DNA of 64,000 nt from Akkermansiaceae bacterium (GCA_015062005.1 SUVL01000007.1:1-64000); one strand, 5' to 3'; shown: positions 28,401 through 37,831, counted from the first letter of the stretch. The notes: generated from the letters alone by a model not told the origin. Numbers and translations are program-made.

Positions 28401-28434
28401 AACCGGCCCGCATGCTTAGGCATGCAGGCCGGTT
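28401..28434 (-). terminator. terminator-like hairpin after rpsD
   Basis: AACCGGCC-TGCATGC-CTAA-GCATGCG-GGCCGGTT on minus strand. Confidence 0.6.
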
Positions 28435-28462
28435 GAAGTTTGTGCTATCGGGAACCCCGTTA

Positions 28463-29074
28463 TTAGCGGGAGTAGAGCTCAACGATGAGCTGCACGTTCA
28501 CGATGGGGGCGATCTCCTCGACGGAGGGGATGCGGGTCACCTTGCCGGTGAGCTTGGCGGTGTCAACCTCCAGCCAGTCGGGGGTGGTGGCGCTGGCGGC
28601 CAGCTCCACGAAGCGGTTGGCCAGAGCCTGGGAGCGAGCCTTGGCGGCCACGCTGATCACGTCGCCGGGCTTGCAGGAGTAGGAGGCGATGTTCACCTTC
28701 TTGCCATTCACGGTCACGTGGCCGTGGGAGACCATCTGACGGGCAGCGGCGCGGGTGGTGGCAAAGTTCAGGCGGTAGATGATGTTGTCGAGGCGGAGCT
28801 CCAGCAGCTGCAGGAGGATATCGCCGGTCACGCCGCGGCGGCGGGAGGCTTCCTCATAGTACTTGCGGAACTGGCCTTCGAGCACGCCGTACATGAAGCG
28901 AAGCTTCTGCTTTTCGGCAAGCATGATGCCGTAGTCAGACTTCTTCTTGCGGCCGGCGCGGGCACCGTGCTGACCCGGAGGGAAGGGACGACGGGCGAAA
29001 GCCTTGGAGGCACCGAAGAGCTCAACGCCGAAACGGCGGCTGATCTTGGCGGTAGGACCTGTGTAACGAGCCAT
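28463..29074 (-). CDS. rpsD: 30S ribosomal protein S4
   Basis: MARYTGPTAKISRRFGVELFG; LRLDNIIYRLNFATTRAAARQMVSHGHVTVNGKKV. Confidence 0.98.
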   Translation of the reverse strand: MARYTGPTAKISRRFGVELFGASKAFARRPFPPGQHGARAGRKKKSDYGIMLAEKQKLRFMYGVLEGQFRKYYEEASRRRGVTGDILLQLLELRLDNIIYRLNFATTRAAARQMVSHGHVTVNGKKVNIASYSCKPGDVISVAAKARSQALANRFVELAASATTPDWLEVDTAKLTGKVTRIPSVEEIAPIVNVQLIVELYSR

Positions 29075-29112
29075 AATGTTCTGTTATCTTTCTTGGTTCT
29101 TGTTAAACTCTA

Positions 29113-29643
29113 TTAGGCGCGACGAGCCTTGGGAGGACGGCAACCGTTGTGGGGGATGGGGGTCACATCAGCGATGGAGGAAATCTCCAGACCGATGGCC
29201 TGCACGGCACGCACAGCGGACTCACGACCGGAACCCGGTCCCTTCACGCGAACCTCGACCTCCTTGAGGCCGTGGCCCATGGCCTGGCGGCAAGCGTCCT
29301 GGCACACAACCTGACCGGCATAAGCGGTGCTCTTGCGGCTGCCCTTGAAGTTGAGCTTGCCGGCGGAGGACCAGCCAATCACGTTGCCCTTCAGGTCGGT
29401 CACGCTCACCACGGTGTTGTTGAAGGTGGAGGAGATGTGCACGATACCGGTGGTAACGTTCTTGCTGCCCTTAGCCTTGAGAATCTTGACCTTGTCGTCA
29501 TCATCAGCGAGACCCAGCTCGGCAAAGATGTCGCGACGACCCTCGGGCTTCTTCTGCTCGGCGGGAGCGGGAGCCTCGGTCTGAACGGGAGCCTCGGCGG
29601 CCACTACGTCCTTCACTTCTTCCTGGATGGTTTCTTCAGCCAT
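29113..29643 (-). CDS. rpsK: 30S ribosomal protein S11 with acidic N-terminal extension
   Basis: [46 protein letters not shown]. Confidence 0.97.
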   Translation of the reverse strand: MAEETIQEEVKDVVAAEAPVQTEAPAPAEQKKPEGRRDIFAELGLADDDDKVKILKAKGSKNVTTGIVHISSTFNNTVVSVTDLKGNVIGWSSAGKLNFKGSRKSTAYAGQVVCQDACRQAMGHGLKEVEVRVKGPGSGRESAVRAVQAIGLEISSIADVTPIPHNGCRPPKARRA

Positions 29644-29670
29644 TTTCAGTATATTCTCTTAAAGGGTTAA

Positions 29671-30039
29671 TTACTTCTTGGCGCCCACAGTCTTCTTGCG
29701 GCCCTTACGGGTGCGGGCATTGGTGCGGGTGCGCTGGCCGCGGACCGGAAGGCCCTTGCGGTGGCGGATGCCGCGCAGACAGTTGATGCTGGTCAGACGC
29801 TTGAGAGCCATCTGCTTCTCACGGCGCAGGTCACCCTCGATGAGGATGTTGTTGCTGGTGATAGCCTGGACAATCTTGGTCAGCTGAGCGTCAGAGAGCG
29901 TGCCGGTGCGAAGGTCCGGGGAGATACCGGCCTGCTCCAGCACCTTCTTAGCCGTGGAGGGCCCGATGCCGTAGATGTAGCACAGGGAGGCCTCAACGCG
30001 CTTCTCGTTGGGAATTTCGATACCGAAAAGACGAGCCAT
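29671..30039 (-). CDS. rpsM: 30S ribosomal protein S13
   Basis: MARLFGIEIPNEKRVEASLCYIYGIGPSTAKKVLEQAGI; GLPVRGQRTRTNARTRKG. Confidence 0.98.
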   Translation of the reverse strand: MARLFGIEIPNEKRVEASLCYIYGIGPSTAKKVLEQAGISPDLRTGTLSDAQLTKIVQAITSNNILIEGDLRREKQMALKRLTSINCLRGIRHRKGLPVRGQRTRTNARTRKGRKKTVGAKK

Positions 30040-30210
30040 AGTGGTGTGTTATTATTAGATGTGTTTTCTGTTCGCCACCGGGCGGCGGCAATTTGTCGGC
30101 GCAGATTCTACACGCTTTTTGCCTTTTTGCAAGCACAATTTCACAAAAATTACAACTTTGGGTAATTTTGGGATTTTCGAATCCCCAAATCAGTGCTCAG
30201 GTGGCAGTTT

Positions 30211-30645
30211 TCAGTCCAGCTCCGGCATGGGGCGGAGGGCGGGGGGCTCAGGGAGGGCGGCCTTGGTGGAGCCACCGCCGCCGGTGTATTTCGGCATCAC
30301 GCTGGGGGTGTAGGTGGCGGGGGTGGGAATCTTTTTAAGCGTGATAGCCACGGAGTCCTCCTCTATATACTTGGCCTTGGGGTCGCTCTCCGTCCAGACA
30401 AAGGAAAGTAACTTGCTGGTGACGGGGGAAATCGTCTCGGAGGCGATTTCGTAACCGCTCTTGCGGGCCACAATGCCGAGGGTCTTATCCTGCGCAATTT
30501 CTGTGGTGACGGGGCTCTTGCCCACATAATCGCCGTTGATGGTGATATCTGCCCCTTCGGGGAAGGTGTTCACGGTGAAATCCTTGGTACCCACGCAGGA
30601 GACCAGCGCGGCAGTGAGCACGGAAAGACAGAGCAGCTTCTTCAT
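30211..30645 (-). CDS. PEGA-domain lipoprotein
   Basis: MKKLLCLSVLTAALVSC lipobox; TVNTFPEGADITINGDYVGKSPVT. Confidence 0.8.
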   Translation of the reverse strand: MKKLLCLSVLTAALVSCVGTKDFTVNTFPEGADITINGDYVGKSPVTTEIAQDKTLGIVARKSGYEIASETISPVTSKLLSFVWTESDPKAKYIEEDSVAITLKKIPTPATYTPSVMPKYTGGGGSTKAALPEPPALRPMPELD

Positions 30646-30652
30646 GGCGCCC

Positions 30653-30682
30653 AGTTTACCGCAAGGCAGGCACGGCTTGCAA
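30653..30682 (-). promoter_or_regulatory. promoter: TTGCAA-N18-TAAACT, 7 nt before ATG
   Basis: Direct reading of minus strand. Confidence 0.55.
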
Positions 30683-30799
30683 GCCAAAATTAGGCATTTT
30701 GAAAAACTCAGTCCTAATCGTTAAAACCATGAGGGTGCAAGAGCATCAGAATGAACCGCCCCGCCCAGGACGAACCGTGGGCGGGGACAATTGGGGGCT

Positions 30800-30898
30800 T
30801 CACCGCAGCAGCTGCACCGTCTTCACGAAGATTTCAAGTACATACCAGACAATCGCAAGAATTGTCACAACTTTGGTGGGGGTATTATCGTTATTCAT
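30800..30898 (-). CDS. 32-aa single-TM micropeptide MNNDNTPTKVVTILAIVWYVLEIFVKTVQLLR
   Basis: Manually translated; GC-rich hairpins lie just upstream on the same strand. Confidence 0.45.
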   Translation of the reverse strand: MNNDNTPTKVVTILAIVWYVLEIFVKTVQLLR

Positions 30899-31142
30899 AA
30901 CAAAATGCCGCCCCCACGGCACCATGCCGCAGAAGCGGCAGCCGCATTATATGCTCCCGCCCCAAGCACCGTCAAGAAAAACATTCAGGCCGCCTGACGA
31001 CAAGCGCCAAGCGGCCTTAAAGTTAATGAATAACGCCCGGGACCCCTCCCGGGACAAGGCGTTTCCACCCTGCAACCGTATTCAAGCATAGCACCACACC
31101 ATTGTCAAGCAAAAACAGAACCTAAGGAGTTTGCACCCCACA

Positions 31143-31166
31143 CGTGTCCCAAAGATTTGGGACACG
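31143..31166. promoter_or_regulatory. 11-bp perfect palindrome CGTGTCCCAAA-GA-TTTGGGACACG
   Basis: Direct reading; half-site repeated at 31334-31346. Confidence 0.5.
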
Positions 31167-31414
31167 AGGATTTACGGTTGACAATTTACGATTGACGAAT
31201 TGAAAGTTAGCGACTTACGCCGATAGAGACACAAAATGAAAGCTTACTGCCGATGGTGAGGCGTCTGATACCCCACTACGAATTTTCACACAGAATACTA
31301 TGCCTTTATCTTGTTTAGGACTATTTTTCCATAATCTTTGGGACACATATGGCTTGCACCGAGAGTGACAAAGCCAAAATTACGTGCTTGCACCGGCATG
31401 CAATATATGATAGT

Positions 31415-32509
31415 ATGGCGGGTAATATGATACGCAAGCTGAAGGTGGAAGGGATGACGGTATTCCAGCGGCCGGAATCGTTCCATTTTGTGCCGGGAAT
31501 CAACATCATCGTGGGTGGCAATGATTCCGGAAAAAGCCACCTCATGAAACTTTGCTACGCCATCAGCAAATGGGGCTGCGGCGGCAGCCGGCGCGATTTG
31601 CCGGAGGTGTGGGCCGAGGAGAAGCGCCTGCGGCAGGATCTGCTGCGCGTGTTCGGCACGCGGGATCTGACCAGTCTCACCTCGCGCAGCGGGGGGCACG
31701 ATGTGGTGGCCAGGGTGCGCGCCTCGCTGGAGGGCGACAAGGTGCCCCCGGGCACCGCCGACATGGCCTTCACCTTCAAGGCCCACTGCGAGGAAGAAGG
31801 CCTGCGCATCTCCACCATGCCGGAGCGCTACCTGAGCAGCAACGCCGTGTTCCTCTCCCCGCGCGAAGTACTCTCCATCTACCCCTGCTACATGCAGGCC
31901 GGCAAGCGCTACCCGGAGCTGCTGGACTCCGCCAGCTGGGAGCTCTGCCGCGCGCTGGAAACCGAACCCAGCGCCCCCCTGCCCCAGGCCCTGCGCTATG
32001 TGGTGAAACAGATTGAGCAGCTGCTGGGCGGCAAGCTCCAGCGGCGCAATGGCCGCTTCTACCTGCAACGCCCCGGTCAGGAAGCCCTGGAGCTGAACCT
32101 CATTGCAGAAGGCTTCAAGCGCATCGGCACCCTGGGCCTGCTGCTCAGCAACGGCACCGTGCGCCCCGGCACCGCCCTCTTCTGGGATGAACCGGAAATG
32201 AACCTGAACGCCGGCCACCTGCCCCTACTGGTGAACCTGATGATGACCCTCTGCCGCGCCGGGGTGCAGCTGGTGCTCACCACGCACAGCCTCTTCCTGC
32301 TGCGCGAGCTGGTCATCCAGCTGGCTGAGCAGCAGAACCGCAGCGTGAGCCGCCGCTTCTTCGGCCTGCAGGCCGGCCAGGTGGCAGGCCCCCGCGTGAG
32401 CGAAGCCGAGGAACTCGACCAGCTGGCCCACCTGGACAGCCTGGAAGCCGAACAGGAACAGGCAGACCGCTACCTCAGCCTCATGCCCAACCTCAGCGAC
32501 GAAATCTGA
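31415..32509 (+). CDS. ABC/OLD-like (AAA_15/AAA_21-type) ATPase
   Basis: INIIVGGNDSGKSHLMKL (Walker A), ALFWDEPEMNLNAGH (Walker B), VQLVLTTHSLFLLREL (H-loop). Confidence 0.85.
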   Translation: MAGNMIRKLKVEGMTVFQRPESFHFVPGINIIVGGNDSGKSHLMKLCYAISKWGCGGSRRDLPEVWAEEKRLRQDLLRVFGTRDLTSLTSRSGGHDVVARVRASLEGDKVPPGTADMAFTFKAHCEEEGLRISTMPERYLSSNAVFLSPREVLSIYPCYMQAGKRYPELLDSASWELCRALETEPSAPLPQALRYVVKQIEQLLGGKLQRRNGRFYLQRPGQEALELNLIAEGFKRIGTLGLLLSNGTVRPGTALFWDEPEMNLNAGHLPLLVNLMMTLCRAGVQLVLTTHSLFLLRELVIQLAEQQNRSVSRRFFGLQAGQVAGPRVSEAEELDQLAHLDSLEAEQEQADRYLSLMPNLSDEI

Positions 32510-32511
32510 AC

Positions 32512-33276
32512 GTGTTCCAGACCGGTACCAGCTGCGTGGAAGGCCTGCACCGCTTCAATTTCGAAGCGGGGTACTACGTGTGCCGCTTCGAGTGCTCCCC
32601 CTTCTACTCCCACCACGCGCAGAACTTCTGCAACAGCTGCAAGGAGATGGATTTCGTGCTCTACCACCCCGGCAAGAAAGAGCTCTGGCTCATCGAGGTG
32701 AAGGACTACCGCTTCAACGCCCGCCCCAAGGTGCGCGAGCTGGTGGAAAAGCTCTGCCGCAAGGTGCGCGACTGCCTCTTCCTGCTGCGCACGGCGGCCC
32801 TCTGCGCGCCGGAGGAAGAACCGGAGGAAGGCATCTCCCTGCGCGAGATGGCCCGCATGAGCATGCAGGCCCGTCACATCCGCCTGGCCTTCACCATCGA
32901 GCTGGGCAACACCGGACTCTTCCCGCCCAAGGCCCTGCTCTCCACCATCCGCGACCTGCTCTACCGGCAGATGCGCTTCATCGACCCGCAGATGCTCTGC
33001 CTGCCCATCACGGAATCCGGCGGCGCAGGCCCCTGGACCATCACGCCCGCCGGCAATGACCACTCCGCCCGCATCCGCAAGCGCATGGAAACCGCCCAGC
33101 GGGAGCGCGACCACGCCCGCAAGCTGGCCGAGGAACAGGAACGCCACCGCGAGCGCGTGGCCGCACGCAAGCGCCGCAAGGCCCGCAAGAGCCACCTGCC
33201 CCTCTGGAAGCAACGCGCCATGGAACGCGAGGAAGGCAAGACCGGCACCCACGCCGACCGCCGCATGCGGGAATGA
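32512..33276 (+). CDS. PD-(D/E)XK-like putative nuclease with basic C-terminus
   Basis: KEMDFVLYHPGKKELWLIEVKDYRF (D...ExK); 2 bp after ATPase stop, GTG start. Confidence 0.65.
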   Translation: MFQTGTSCVEGLHRFNFEAGYYVCRFECSPFYSHHAQNFCNSCKEMDFVLYHPGKKELWLIEVKDYRFNARPKVRELVEKLCRKVRDCLFLLRTAALCAPEEEPEEGISLREMARMSMQARHIRLAFTIELGNTGLFPPKALLSTIRDLLYRQMRFIDPQMLCLPITESGGAGPWTITPAGNDHSARIRKRMETAQRERDHARKLAEEQERHRERVAARKRRKARKSHLPLWKQRAMEREEGKTGTHADRRMRE

Positions 33277-33288
33277 GTCTACCCCAAA

Positions 33289-33316
33289 AAAAGAGCGGCA
33301 GGATGGCCGCTCTTTT
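33289..33316. terminator. hairpin AAAAGAGCGGC-AGGATG-GCCGCTCTTTT
   Basis: Perfect inverted repeat between convergent genes. Confidence 0.85.
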
Positions 33317-33335
33317 GGAAAATCTGTGGTTCGTA

Positions 33336-34637
33336 TTATTTTGCCGCCATAAGGCGTTCGATATCATCCGGCTCAATGGGGGCATTCGGGATGAGGTCTT
33401 CCACGCCGTCCTCAGTGATGAGCACGTCCGTCTCCAGGCGGATACCGATGGCCTCTGCGGGGATGTAGATGCCGGGTTCCACGGTCCAGACCTGACCGGC
33501 GGCAAAGCTCTTGGTATCGGAGCCGACATCGTGTACATCGATACCCAGGGAATGAGAAGTACCGTGCATGTAGTACTTGCGCACGCAAAGCGGATTCTCC
33601 CCCTGGGCATCCACCTCCTCCTGGGTAAGCAGGCCGAGCTTCACCAGCTCAGCAGCCATATTCACACGAACCACGCGCTCGTATTCCGCTTTCTCCAGGC
33701 CGGGGCGCATGATGCTCATGGCATAGCGCTGCACGCGGAGCACGGCCTCATACACCTCACGCTGGCGGGGCGAGAACTTGCCATTGGCGGGGATGGTGCG
33801 GGTCATATCGCCAGCGTAGCCGCCGTATTCGGCGCCGATATCGAGCAGGATGAGGTCGCCATCCTGCACTTCCTTGTGGTTGGAAATGTAATGCAGCACG
33901 CAGGTATCTGCCCCGCTGGCAATGATGGGCAGGAATGAGAACTTGCGGGCACGGCGGCGGATATAAGCGGCGCTCAGTGCGGCCTCAATCTCCCACTCGC
34001 CCATGCCGGGTTTCACCTGCGGCAGAAGCTCCACAAAACCGGCGCCGGTAATCTCGCAGGCGCGGCGCTGCTGCACCATTTCCTCAGGGCTCTTGACCAG
34101 ACGCATCTCAGCCAGCAGGGGGTACAGGCTCTCCTGCTTCGCATCCGGGTAGGAAGCGCGGATGGCGGCAGCCATGCGCTCATTACGGGTCTGCACATAA
34201 GTGAAGCGGCGGGGGTGGTTATCCGTCTCCAGCCAGAGGGCGGAGGCCGCAGGCACCCACTCAGCCAGCAAAGAGTTGTACACATCCGTCCACCGCACGT
34301 CCTCCACTCCACTCAACGCGGTGGCGGCCTCGGCCGTAAGGCGGGCGCCCTCCCAGATGACGATATTCTCGTTTGTCTCACGCAGCAGGAGCGTATCGAA
34401 GTGCTCGCCGTTCTCACCCACGCGCATGAGGAGCACGGTTTCCTCCTGGTCAATGCCGGTGAGGTAGAACAGGTTGGCATTCTGGTGGTGGGCCAGCGTA
34501 CCATCTGCATTCGTGGGGTAGATATCATTGGCATGCACAATCACCAGTGCACCGGCAGGCAGCCGGGCTGCCAGCTTGTCGCGGTTGGTCTGGTAGAAAG
34601 AGGCAGGAACGGGCTCGTAACGGAGTGTATGTTTCAT
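33336..34637 (-). CDS. pepP: Xaa-Pro aminopeptidase (M24B)
   Basis: ILLDIGAEYGGYAGDMTRTIPANGKF, HGTSHSLGIDVHDVG, VEPGIYI. Confidence 0.92.
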   Translation of the reverse strand: MKHTLRYEPVPASFYQTNRDKLAARLPAGALVIVHANDIYPTNADGTLAHHQNANLFYLTGIDQEETVLLMRVGENGEHFDTLLLRETNENIVIWEGARLTAEAATALSGVEDVRWTDVYNSLLAEWVPAASALWLETDNHPRRFTYVQTRNERMAAAIRASYPDAKQESLYPLLAEMRLVKSPEEMVQQRRACEITGAGFVELLPQVKPGMGEWEIEAALSAAYIRRRARKFSFLPIIASGADTCVLHYISNHKEVQDGDLILLDIGAEYGGYAGDMTRTIPANGKFSPRQREVYEAVLRVQRYAMSIMRPGLEKAEYERVVRVNMAAELVKLGLLTQEEVDAQGENPLCVRKYYMHGTSHSLGIDVHDVGSDTKSFAAGQVWTVEPGIYIPAEAIGIRLETDVLITEDGVEDLIPNAPIEPDDIERLMAAK

Positions 34638-34762
34638 ATTCTTCTGGCAGGCAGTATACTCTTTCTCCCCCTGCTCCGCAATGCGAAATCATGTAAGCAA
34701 CCGGCTTTTTCCTTGACAGAATGCCCCCCGGGGAGTAAAAAGGGCTCACACTTCAAGACATT

Positions 34763-35212
34763 ATGAACCGCGACGAAAAAACACTCATTCTGTTCAAGCC
34801 GGACTGCGTCCGCAAGAATCTTTCCGGTGTCATCCTGCAGCGACTGCTGGGCGAAGGTTTCCGCCTGCGCGGCATGAAGATGATGCAGCTGGACGATGCC
34901 ATCCTGCGCGAGCACTACGCCCACATCATCGACCTGGTGATTGACGACAAGCCCCTCTTCCCCACCCTCTCCGCCTTCATGCAGACCAGCCCGGTTGTGG
35001 CCCTGGTGCTTTCCGGCCCTGGTGTCATCACCCGCGTGCGCTCTATCCTGGGGCCCACCAACTCCATGAAAGCGGATAAAGGCACCATCCGCGGCGATTT
35101 CGGTACCAACAGCATGCTCAATATCTGCCACGCTTCAGACTCCCCCGAGAGCGCCGAGGCGGAAATCAAGCGCTTCTTCAAGCCGGAGGAAATCTTCGAC
35201 AACGTGGACTGA
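34763..35212 (+). CDS. ndk: nucleoside-diphosphate kinase
   Basis: KTLILFKPDCVRKNLSG, GPTNSMKADKGTIRGDFG, NICHASDSPESAEAEI. Confidence 0.94.
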   Translation: MNRDEKTLILFKPDCVRKNLSGVILQRLLGEGFRLRGMKMMQLDDAILREHYAHIIDLVIDDKPLFPTLSAFMQTSPVVALVLSGPGVITRVRSILGPTNSMKADKGTIRGDFGTNSMLNICHASDSPESAEAEIKRFFKPEEIFDNVD

Positions 35213-35241
35213 TTATCCCGGTCGGAATCATCTTTCAAATC

Positions 35242-35267
35242 AAAAGGGCAGCAGCGGCTGCCCTTTT
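35242..35267. terminator. hairpin AAAAGGGCAGC-AGCG-GCTGCCCTTTT
   Basis: Perfect inverted repeat with T tract. Confidence 0.88.
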
Positions 35268-35286
35268 CGTTTTCCGGATAACGCGC

Positions 35287-36519
35287 TCAGCGGCGGCGGC
35301 GGTTGTTGCGGCGCTGCGGCTTCGTATTCTTCCTAGCCGGTGCGCGGCGGCGTTCGGCGCGTTTGCGCGGCTGGACATTCTTCCTGGCAGGCTGAGCCTT
35401 TCTGGCAGGGGCCGGTTCCACCTTCACGGGAGCTGGCGGCGGCTCCACCACCGGAGCCTTCTGCACCTGCAAATTCGTGGCAGGATTCATCACCCGGGCA
35501 AAGGCATCCACGCCATCGGCCAAGGCACCAGCAAGCTTCATCTGATACTCCTCGGTCGAAAGGCGGGTACCCTCCTCCGGGTTGGTAGCATAGCCCAGCT
35601 CCACCATCACCCCGGGGCAACGCAAGGAATTCAGCGGGCTGTAGTGGGCGCGGCGGCACCCACCATCCTCTGTTTCCGCCTTTTCCACCAGGCTGGATTG
35701 CAAGGCCAGGGCCAAGGCTATGCTGGACTGGCTGTACGCATGACCAGCAAGCGTTTTTTCACCCTGTTCCAAAGGAGCGATGGTATACACCTGCGAGCCC
35801 ATCACATCGCTGCGGCCACTGTTGAGATGCAGGCTCAGAAAAATGGCTGCCGGTGCGGCATTGGCCTTATCCACCCGGCTCTGGGGAGACACATACTGAT
35901 TGTGTTCCTGGGTGTAGATGACCTCGTAACCGCGCTTCTTAAGCTCAGCCCCCAGTTTGAGGGCTACAACCAGGGCTACATCCGCCTCGCGGGCATAGGG
36001 AGTGACCGTACCGGTATCATGGCCACCGTGGGCGGGGTCAATCACCACCGTACGCACGGCGCAACGGTTGGCGATGTACGTGGGGCGCAGCACCGGTTCA
36101 ATCACCTGCAAGACATCTGTTTTTGACACCAGCAAATCACCGGAAGCATCCTCCTGCACCGGATGGGAGAGGATGAACAGGCGTTCCTGGATACGCAGCT
36201 CGCGCGGTTCCGGACCAAACACCAGTGTCACCTCGCCATTGCCCAGCATGCGCTGCCCCACTACCCTGCGCCCCTTCGGCTGCAAAGGCATCAACTTGTA
36301 AAAACTGCGCAAATCCTCCAGTGGCAGATACTCCACCCCCTCTACCTCACGCACATGCCAGGGGCTCGCTACCGGTGCTGCCGGTGCCGCCGGAGGTGCA
36401 GACGGGGCGGACTCGGCCACCTTGACGGCTTCATCTGCGGCATTACCATATACGCAGGGAAGCACCAACGCCCCCGCGAGCAGAAAAACACCCCACCCTG
36501 CCAGCCGCCCCCTCATCAT
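35287..36519 (-). CDS. N-acetylmuramoyl-L-alanine amidase (Amidase_3), basic C-terminal tail
   Basis: VVIDPAHGGHDTGTV, FLSLHLNSG, VMVELGYATNPEE. Confidence 0.9.
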   Translation of the reverse strand: MMRGRLAGWGVFLLAGALVLPCVYGNAADEAVKVAESAPSAPPAAPAAPVASPWHVREVEGVEYLPLEDLRSFYKLMPLQPKGRRVVGQRMLGNGEVTLVFGPEPRELRIQERLFILSHPVQEDASGDLLVSKTDVLQVIEPVLRPTYIANRCAVRTVVIDPAHGGHDTGTVTPYAREADVALVVALKLGAELKKRGYEVIYTQEHNQYVSPQSRVDKANAAPAAIFLSLHLNSGRSDVMGSQVYTIAPLEQGEKTLAGHAYSQSSIALALALQSSLVEKAETEDGGCRRAHYSPLNSLRCPGVMVELGYATNPEEGTRLSTEEYQMKLAGALADGVDAFARVMNPATNLQVQKAPVVEPPPAPVKVEPAPARKAQPARKNVQPRKRAERRRAPARKNTKPQRRNNRRRR

Positions 36520-37583
36520 TTCTTACGGGAGTATTTATTTACGCGGGAGCCGGACATGCTGGTGCGCACATGCGCAGAACCAGGATTGTTGGCGGCCACA
36601 TTCTGGCGGGCAGGACGGCACACCGTCTTATCATAGGCCGCAATCCCCTGGCAAATACTGTTGGCCAGCATCGTCTGATAGCTGTCCGTCACCATCTTGC
36701 GACACTCTGCGGGGTTAGAGACAAAACCGCCCTCGAACAGAATGGCCGGACGGCGAATCGTGCAGAGCACAGAAAAACGGGCACGCTGAATCCCGCGGTC
36801 AATCGCACCGGAACTGCGAATAGCGCGGCTGTGCACAGCTGTGGCCAGGGCTATGTTCTCGCTGTCCTGATTGTTGCCGGCCAGGTCATCGAAACGGCGG
36901 GAGCGGGCAAAGGGAGAGGTGGTACCTTGGGGGGCCAGGGTAAAAGTCTCAATGCCACTGGCAGCGTGGCGCCCTGCGTTGTGATGAATGCTCACGAACA
37001 CGGAATCGGGAATGCGGTTGGCTATGTCCACCCGCTGCTGCAGGGTCAGGAAATAATCACCATCGCGAGTCATCACCACGCGGTAGCCCTGGCGTTCCAG
37101 CATGCGGCGGAGCTTACGCGCCACCGCCAGATTCAAATCCTTTTCCTTGACACTGCCCCTCACAGCACCGGCATCGTGCCCACCGTGACCTGGGTCAATC
37201 ACCACCGTGCGCAACTTCAACTGGGGAGAATACTGCGGATTGAGCACCGGATCCACCAGTTTTCGCATGTCAACAGCGGAAATCATGAGCTCTGTTCCCT
37301 GCTTACGCACCGGGTGGGAGAGTACAAAGCGGTAGTTATTCACGTAAAAATCCGAATGTTCCGGCTTGAAGGACACCACGCGCTTTCCCTTGCCATAGGA
37401 AACACAACCAGGGCGCCCCTTGCATGGAGTGTACTTGTAATAACGCCACACATCGCGAAGCTTCACATAATCAACGCCTTCTATATCTGCCACATCCCAG
37501 GCGGACTGAGCAGAAACCGACCCTGCCAGGCACACAAGCAGTGCCAGCATCATCATCAACAAGTGTGAGGCAATTCGTCTCAT
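36516..37583 (-). CDS. N-acetylmuramoyl-L-alanine amidase (Amidase_3)
   Basis: VVIDPGHGGHDAGAV, VSIHHNAG, ILFEGGFVSNPAE. Confidence 0.9.
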   Translation of the reverse strand: MRRIASHLLMMMLALLVCLAGSVSAQSAWDVADIEGVDYVKLRDVWRYYKYTPCKGRPGCVSYGKGKRVVSFKPEHSDFYVNNYRFVLSHPVRKQGTELMISAVDMRKLVDPVLNPQYSPQLKLRTVVIDPGHGGHDAGAVRGSVKEKDLNLAVARKLRRMLERQGYRVVMTRDGDYFLTLQQRVDIANRIPDSVFVSIHHNAGRHAASGIETFTLAPQGTTSPFARSRRFDDLAGNNQDSENIALATAVHSRAIRSSGAIDRGIQRARFSVLCTIRRPAILFEGGFVSNPAECRKMVTDSYQTMLANSICQGIAAYDKTVCRPARQNVAANNPGSAHVRTSMSGSRVNKYSRKK

Positions 37584-37741
37584 GTTTAAACGCTTCCTTA
37601 ATTTAGCATTTATGAGCCGCTCCCCTCAAGTCCAAAATGTTGCAGCCTGTCATTTTGTTGCATTTCCCCGTGTCAGCATGCCAGATAAATCTTGACACTC
37701 ACCACCTGAACAGGCAGAATATGCCCCGCAAACACCACCGT

Positions 37742-37829
37742 GGAGAGATGGCTGAGTTGGTCTAAGGCACTCGACTCGAAATCGAGCGTGGCAGAGATGT
37801 CACCGTGGGTTCGAATCCCACTCTCTCCG
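37742..37829 (+). tRNA. tRNA-Ser (anticodon CGA)
   Basis: Class II cloverleaf: GGAGAGA acceptor, CTCGA-CTCGAAA-TCGAG, long variable arm, GGGTTCGAATCCC. Confidence 0.95.
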
Positions 37830-37831
37830 GA

